5,404 nt of DNA from Acidobacteriota bacterium. GTDB taxonomy: Bacteria; Acidobacteriota; Thermoanaerobaculia; Thermoanaerobaculales; Thermoanaerobaculaceae. Below, piece by piece: positions 4,591-5,404 of this stretch (its first letter is position 1; the number at the start of each line of letters is the position of its first letter). The DNA is taken from assembly GCA_021782525.1 (NCBI GenBank), contig JAJXUY010000133.1, positions 1-5,404 of the forward strand. The letters are read 5' to 3'. The position numbers were made by a program, and so were the translations under genes. Below the pieces are notes generated by a model, which did not search any database, was not told the DNA's origin, and saw nothing but the letters and a program-made list of their open reading frames with translations.

Positions 4591-5404
4591 ATATCTTGCC
4601 AGGCGGAGGGGAGGACCGCCGAGAGCTCGTGGAGGAGCTCGTCGACCGGCTTCGAGCGGTCGAGCACGACGCGCTCGTCGCCGGTGATCTCGTCCGGCGG
4701 CTCGAACTCGGCGAGCTGGCCGTTGTAGATCTCCCAGCGGCCGTCGGAGACGGTGCCGTTCTTGCGGGCGCGGCGCTCGAGGCGTTCCCGGATGACCTCC
4801 TCCGAGGTCCGGCACTCGAGCAGGAGGAAGCCGACGCCGAGGCGGCGCGCGAGGTCGTGTGCGCTGGCGCGTTGGGCACGCCTGATGAAGCAGCCGTCGA
4901 GGACGACGGAGTGGCCGGCCGCGAGCAGCGTCTCGGCGCGCGCCAGCATCTCGACATAGGTGCGGTCGGTCATCTCCGGGGCGTACTCGCCCTGGTCGAA
5001 TGGCAACCAGCGCCGCTCCTGCGGCGCGATGCCGAGCAGCTCCTTGCGCACGACGTCGGAGCGGACGAGCTGCAGGGCGTAGCGCTCCGCCAGCGTGCGG
5101 GCGAGGGTGCTCTTGCCGCTGCCCGTGAGGCCGCAGGTGACGAGCAGCCGGCGCGGGTTGCAGGCGGCGGCGAAGTGCGCCGCGAGCTCGTAGTAGCGAC
5201 GTGCCGCGGCCCGGCTGGCGGCGCGCGCCGCCTCGGGGATGTGCGGGTCGTCGGCCGAGAACGAGTTGACCTTGGCGCGGACGTAGGCGCGATACGCCTT
5301 GTAGAACGCGAGCAGCTCCGTGAGCTCGGTGTCGCCGGTGGCCGTGACGTAGGCATCGACGAAGACGCGCCCGAACGGCGCATGACCGTGGAACTCGAGG
5401 TCCA
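4569..5404 (-). CDS. APH/AAA-kinase fusion protein (COG2187+COG0645 type), 5' end outside window
   Basis: 277 residues are visible on the reverse strand; the frame is open at the window edge, so the N-terminus is missing. Residues 1-46 (DLEFHGHAPF, then YKAYRAYVRAKV) resemble the end of the aminoglycoside-phosphotransferase-like domain of the bifunctional APH/ATP-binding family. The complete P-loop kinase domain follows after an Ala-rich linker. It has Walker A GLTGSGKST (91-99), RSDVVRKEL (114-122) as in gluconate- and adenylate-type kinases, the hydrophobic strand-Asp HSVVLDG (164-170), and an Arg-rich lid around RERLERRARKNG (205-216). The substrate of this family is not established. An internal GTG at 5051 is not the start, because Walker A lies upstream of it in the same frame. 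The C-terminus (QDIAVPGTI, stop 4569-4571) lies in the right arm of the inverted-repeat element. The gene converges on the DHS-like gene. The family call is strong; the N-terminal portion is inferred from a short piece. Confidence 0.88.
   Translation of the reverse strand, partial: DLEFHGHAPFGRVFVDAYVTATGDTELTELLAFYKAYRAYVRAKVNSFSADDPHIPEAARAASRAAARRYYELAAHFAAACNPRRLLVTCGLTGSGKSTLARTLAERYALQLVRSDVVRKELLGIAPQERRWLPFDQGEYAPEMTDRTYVEMLARAETLLAAGHSVVLDGCFIRRAQRASAHDLARRLGVGFLLLECRTSEEVIRERLERRARKNGTVSDGRWEIYNGQLAEFEPPDEITGDERVVLDRSKPVDELLHELSAVLPSAWQDIAVPGTI

Noticed and set aside
4390..4600. Target-site duplication flanking the inverted-repeat element
   Set aside because: The flanks (CTCATCGC on the left, ATATCTTG on the right) show no convincing direct repeat, so insertion by a duplicating transposase is not directly shown.
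4496..4957. 153-codon minus-strand frame overlapping the AAA-kinase gene
   Set aside because: Ser/Arg/Ala-rich shadow frame; the overlapping frame holds Walker A and the rest of the kinase domain.

Overview
The window is GC-rich with strong G/C preference at third codon positions. It carries five protein genes and one repeat-like element. The OmpA-family protein with its signal peptide implies a diderm (Gram-negative) host. The mix of families (ACAD10/11-type phosphotransferase, nitronate monooxygenase relative, bacterial deoxyhypusine synthase-like protein, fused APH/AAA kinase) resembles high-GC, often uncultivated, delta-proteobacterial lineages (Myxococcota, Desulfobacterota or Binatota-like). 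That placement is an inference and only loosely held. I see no rRNA, tRNA, CRISPR or complete insertion sequence.

Layout. At 1-948 (minus) is a phosphotransferase of the aminoglycoside-phosphotransferase fold, cut at its C-terminus by the window edge. A divergent intergenic region (949-1228) carries a consensus-like sigma-70 promoter and a hairpin-rich leader for the next gene. At 1229-2059 (plus) is an OmpA-like exported protein. At 2167-3135 (plus) is a nitronate monooxygenase/enoyl reductase-like FMN protein with a GTG start. A second good promoter at 3268-3295 serves a deoxyhypusine synthase-like gene at 3322-4422 (plus). A gene on the other strand, 4569-5404 (minus), encodes the C-terminal part of an APH/AAA-kinase fusion and runs off the window.

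The genes do not form an obvious single pathway. The OmpA and NMO genes are codirectional with a 107 bp gap and might be co-transcribed. The DHS-like gene has its own promoter. Both terminal genes contain or imply APH-fold domains, but they belong to different families.

The most unusual structure is the segment 4398-4590 between the two convergent genes. It is bounded by 16-bp inverted repeats (15/16 identical) built from doubled GGTACC palindromes. Each arm encodes the same peptide, AVPGT, as the last residues of the gene entering it, followed by a stop one or two codons later. This looks like a small MITE-like or palindromic element that landed between the genes and gave both proteins new C-termini. 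A second point of interest is the active sites. The DHS-like protein keeps the catalytic Trp/Lys but not the His and Asp residues of classical DHS, and the NMO-like protein lacks the catalytic His of the usual EAGGH motif.
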